From assembly GCA_043772865.1 (NCBI GenBank), contig JAYVFU010000066.1:1-15463 (forward strand): a DNA stretch of 15,463 nucleotides, written 5' to 3'. This stretch comes from JACMMS01 sp043772865. GTDB taxonomy: Bacteria; Pseudomonadota; Gammaproteobacteria; Burkholderiales; Methylophilaceae. The position numbers and the translations under genes were made by a program. The notes under the pieces were generated by a model that saw only the letters and a list, made by a program, of their open reading frames with translations, ran no database searches and was not told the origin of the DNA. Each line of letters starts with the position of its first letter. Positions within the stretch are counted from its first letter, which is position 1. Below are positions 13,376 to 15,463 of this stretch, one piece after another.

Positions 13376-14815
13376 ATGTCAGACTTACAATTTATATTGA
13401 TTGCGCTCGGTGTGGTTATCATACTGTGCGTGTTGCTGTACAACTGGTGGCAAGAACGAAAATTTAGGCTGGAAATTGCTTCTAGTTTTATTGAGCCTAA
13501 ACAAGATGCTTTAATCGATAATTTTGAAATTAACACCGATGTATTTGAAGAGACTGAATTAATTCATAGCCTTAAGCCGTACATTGATAAAAGTATTCAT
13601 GCTCAAGAAGATGAAGAAAAGCAGTTAGCAAACCCTGATTTCAATCATTTAGTGTTTGATAAAGAGCAGGTAGCCGTGTCAGAGTCAAATAAAGTAAACA
13701 ACCAGCTTATGTATGTTGATACAAACTTAGTAGATGATTTGCAATATAAAGTTCTTGAAGAGGCTTTAACCGATGCTGAACTTGATGAACTCGATACACA
13801 AACACCGAATATTACAAACAAGCATGAATCAGTAGTTGCACAAGACTCACCAGCCAACTCAATTGAGCAAATTTTTTTACCATCCAGTGTGAGCGACCAA
13901 TCAATTATTGCCGAGTCTGCGCCAGCCATAACTAGTCAAAGGCTACCAAATCAAGTTGATACTAAAATTGATTTAGTGGCCGTTTTATATTTAGATAAAG
14001 CCCTATCTGCAGATCAACTCAACTATGCGCTGAATGAAACCATAGCGTTTGCCAATGAGTGCGATAAAACTGTACAAATACTCGGTTTAAATGCACAGTC
14101 TACTTGGGATGTTATGCAAGTAGGTACCTCCTTAAATAACACTTACGCCCAGTTGTTATGCAGCTTGCAGTTAGCTAATCGTGATGGTGCGGCAAGTCGT
14201 GTGACTATTAATCGCTTCCAACATGCCATTGAAATGTTGGGAATGGAGCTTGGCACCACTATTAAATGGCTAAATAATGATGACCCTCTAGGTTTTTCAA
14301 AACAGCTAGACGAGTTTTGTATTGATGTAGATAAAATTATCGGGTTTCATATAGTAAAGGGCGAGAGTGGCGCTTTTCATGGCACAAAATTACGTGGTTT
14401 AGCAGAGGCCCAAGGATTTAATTTAGAAGATAATGGTGTTTTTTATTACAAAAATGCGCACAATCAAGCTGAAAATAAGTCAGTTTCCGCAATCAACGCA
14501 CCATTATTTAGCTTGTTAAATCAGAATAATCAGCCATTTACTGCAGAAAGTTTGCGTAATACGGTAGTGAACGGCATTACTTTTCAAATGGATATTCCAC
14601 ACGTTAAAAACTGCGCACAAGCATTTAACCAAATGGTGGTAATTGCAAAAAAAATGCAGCAATCGCTTAATGGTTTATTGGTTGATGATCATCAAAAGCC
14701 GCTGACAGAATTGCAAATCAATAAAATTTCACAACAATTACACACAATTAGTAACATGATGCAAACTTATGGTGTTGCACCTGGCACAGCTTCCGCTATG
14801 CGCCTCTTTTCTTAA
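13376..14815 (+). CDS. zipA: Cell division protein ZipA
   Basis: The 479-residue protein starts with a short periplasmic tip and one membrane helix (about residues 4-23), then a basic stretch (NWWQERKFR) on the cytoplasmic side. A long acidic linker follows. The C-terminal 150 residues (about 320-470) match the FtsZ-binding ZipA_C fold, with the FHGTKL, APLFSLLN, TFQMDIP and GLLVDD blocks. ZipA ties FtsZ to the inner membrane early in division. It is longer than E. coli ZipA (about 330) because of a further domain-like region at about 198-310. The ATG at 13376 is preceded by AAGAGAAC, a fair ribosome site. It lies 83 bases after smc and 48 bases before ligA, a gene order known in betaproteobacteria. 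Confidence 0.9.
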   Translation: MSDLQFILIALGVVIILCVLLYNWWQERKFRLEIASSFIEPKQDALIDNFEINTDVFEETELIHSLKPYIDKSIHAQEDEEKQLANPDFNHLVFDKEQVAVSESNKVNNQLMYVDTNLVDDLQYKVLEEALTDAELDELDTQTPNITNKHESVVAQDSPANSIEQIFLPSSVSDQSIIAESAPAITSQRLPNQVDTKIDLVAVLYLDKALSADQLNYALNETIAFANECDKTVQILGLNAQSTWDVMQVGTSLNNTYAQLLCSLQLANRDGAASRVTINRFQHAIEMLGMELGTTIKWLNNDDPLGFSKQLDEFCIDVDKIIGFHIVKGESGAFHGTKLRGLAEAQGFNLEDNGVFYYKNAHNQAENKSVSAINAPLFSLLNQNNQPFTAESLRNTVVNGITFQMDIPHVKNCAQAFNQMVVIAKKMQQSLNGLLVDDHQKPLTELQINKISQQLHTISNMMQTYGVAPGTASAMRLFS

Positions 14816-14863
14816 TTAATAGACTTAATTGTTTGATCTTATTGTTAGATATGATTGTTTTAT

Positions 14864-15463
14864 ATGAGCGAAATCAATGCCGCTAGACAAAAAATAGATG
14901 ATTTAAGTGCACTTATTAGCCAATATGATTATCAATACTATGTACTAGATGCCCCAAGTATTTCCGATAATCAATACGATGGTGTGTTTCGTGAATTATC
15001 GTCTATAGAAGCACAATTCCCTGAACTGATCACAACAGATTCACCCACACAGCGTGTAGGTGGTGCGGCTTTAAAAGCCTTTGATAGTGTCACACATCGC
15101 ATGGCTATGTTGTCACTTAACAATGTATTTGAAGAGCCTGAACTCATTGCTTTTGATAAACGCATTCGTGAAGCGTTAGGCTTGGCGCATATTGAATACG
15201 CAGTTGAGCCTAAGTTTGATGGCTTGGCGATTACTCTCACTTATGAAAATGGAGTATTTACCCAAGGCGCAACACGTGGAGATGGCTATACGGGGGAAAA
15301 TGTCACCCATAATTTGCGTACCATTAAGTCTATTCCTTTCAAGTTACATACTAATAATCCACCAAAATTGCTAGAAGTACGTGGTGAAGTGCTGATGTTT
15401 AAAGCTGATTTTGAGCGTTTGAACGAAGCGCAAGCACAAAAGGGCGGTAAGCTATTTGCTAAT
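14864..15463 (+). CDS. ligA: NAD-dependent DNA ligase LigA, partial (first 200 residues)
   Basis: The frame starts at the ATG at 14864 and is open to the window edge; the full protein should have about 670 residues. The first 60 residues form the NMN-binding Ia domain (YDYQYYVLDAPSISDNQYD, with DSPTQRVGG after it). The adenylation domain follows, with the active-site Lys K117 in EPKFDGLAI, the TRGDGYTGENVTHN block and LEVRGEVLM. The enzyme seals nicks in DNA during replication and repair, using NAD+ as cofactor. No clear Shine-Dalgarno sequence precedes the ATG, so translation may be coupled to zipA. Confidence 0.96.
   Translation, partial: MSEINAARQKIDDLSALISQYDYQYYVLDAPSISDNQYDGVFRELSSIEAQFPELITTDSPTQRVGGAALKAFDSVTHRMAMLSLNNVFEEPELIAFDKRIREALGLAHIEYAVEPKFDGLAITLTYENGVFTQGATRGDGYTGENVTHNLRTIKSIPFKLHTNNPPKLLEVRGEVLMFKADFERLNEAQAQKGGKLFAN

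Overview
The window holds a chromosomal backbone on the right (about 8,790 to 15,463) and an integrated mobilizable element on the left (within about 1 to 8,790). The backbone has tRNA-Ala(GGC), tRNA-Glu(TTC), queF, smc, zipA and the start of ligA. The smc-zipA-ligA order, the low GC content and the protein sequences suggest a betaproteobacterium, possibly Methylotenera or another Methylophilaceae. That placement is inferred from gene order and protein character, not from a search.

The left element lies directly downstream of tRNA-Glu, and almost every gene in it is on the minus strand. From the tRNA inward it contains a tyrosine recombinase (7419-8708), a small winged-helix-like protein with a highly structured leader (6548-7212) and a 706-base non-coding segment. 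That segment carries a terminator, an oriT-like inverted repeat, GC-rich hairpins and a repeated AAACGATATTT motif. A transfer block follows: two small unknown genes (the first ending in an ATGA overlap with the second), a TraD/TrwB-type coupling protein, MobC, a MOBP-type relaxase, a small two-helix membrane protein, and a four-helix membrane protein resembling IcmC/DotE/TraQ of type IVB (IncI-like) transfer systems. This is the layout of an integrative mobilizable element: it can process DNA and couple it to a channel, but no complete mating-pair apparatus is present here. The IcmC/TraQ-like protein suggests that the helper it uses is of the IncI/Dot-Icm class.

The far left (1-782) holds the start of a COG4637-like AAA ATPase that runs off the window, and a decayed SRAP (YedK/HMCES) gene. 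The SRAP gene has lost its start with the catalytic Cys2, carries a 4-base tandem duplication that shifts the frame, and has lost its 3' part. Whether these lie inside the element is unresolved. Copies of AGTACCGA sit beside int (twice) and at 804-811 (once), which may mark recombinase arm sites near both ends, but I found no second copy of the tRNA-Glu 3' end.

The most unusual signal is the leader of the 189-aa winged-helix-like gene. On the minus strand it can form two hairpins whose loops (CCGACCA and UGGUCGG) are fully complementary. An 8-codon mini-ORF stops next to the 5' arm of the second hairpin. The second hairpin is followed by seven Ts that abut the start codon, and a possible antisense promoter points back across it. 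The arrangement recalls leader-peptide and pseudoknot control of plasmid rep genes, but here it sits in an integrated element and in front of a gene I cannot name.
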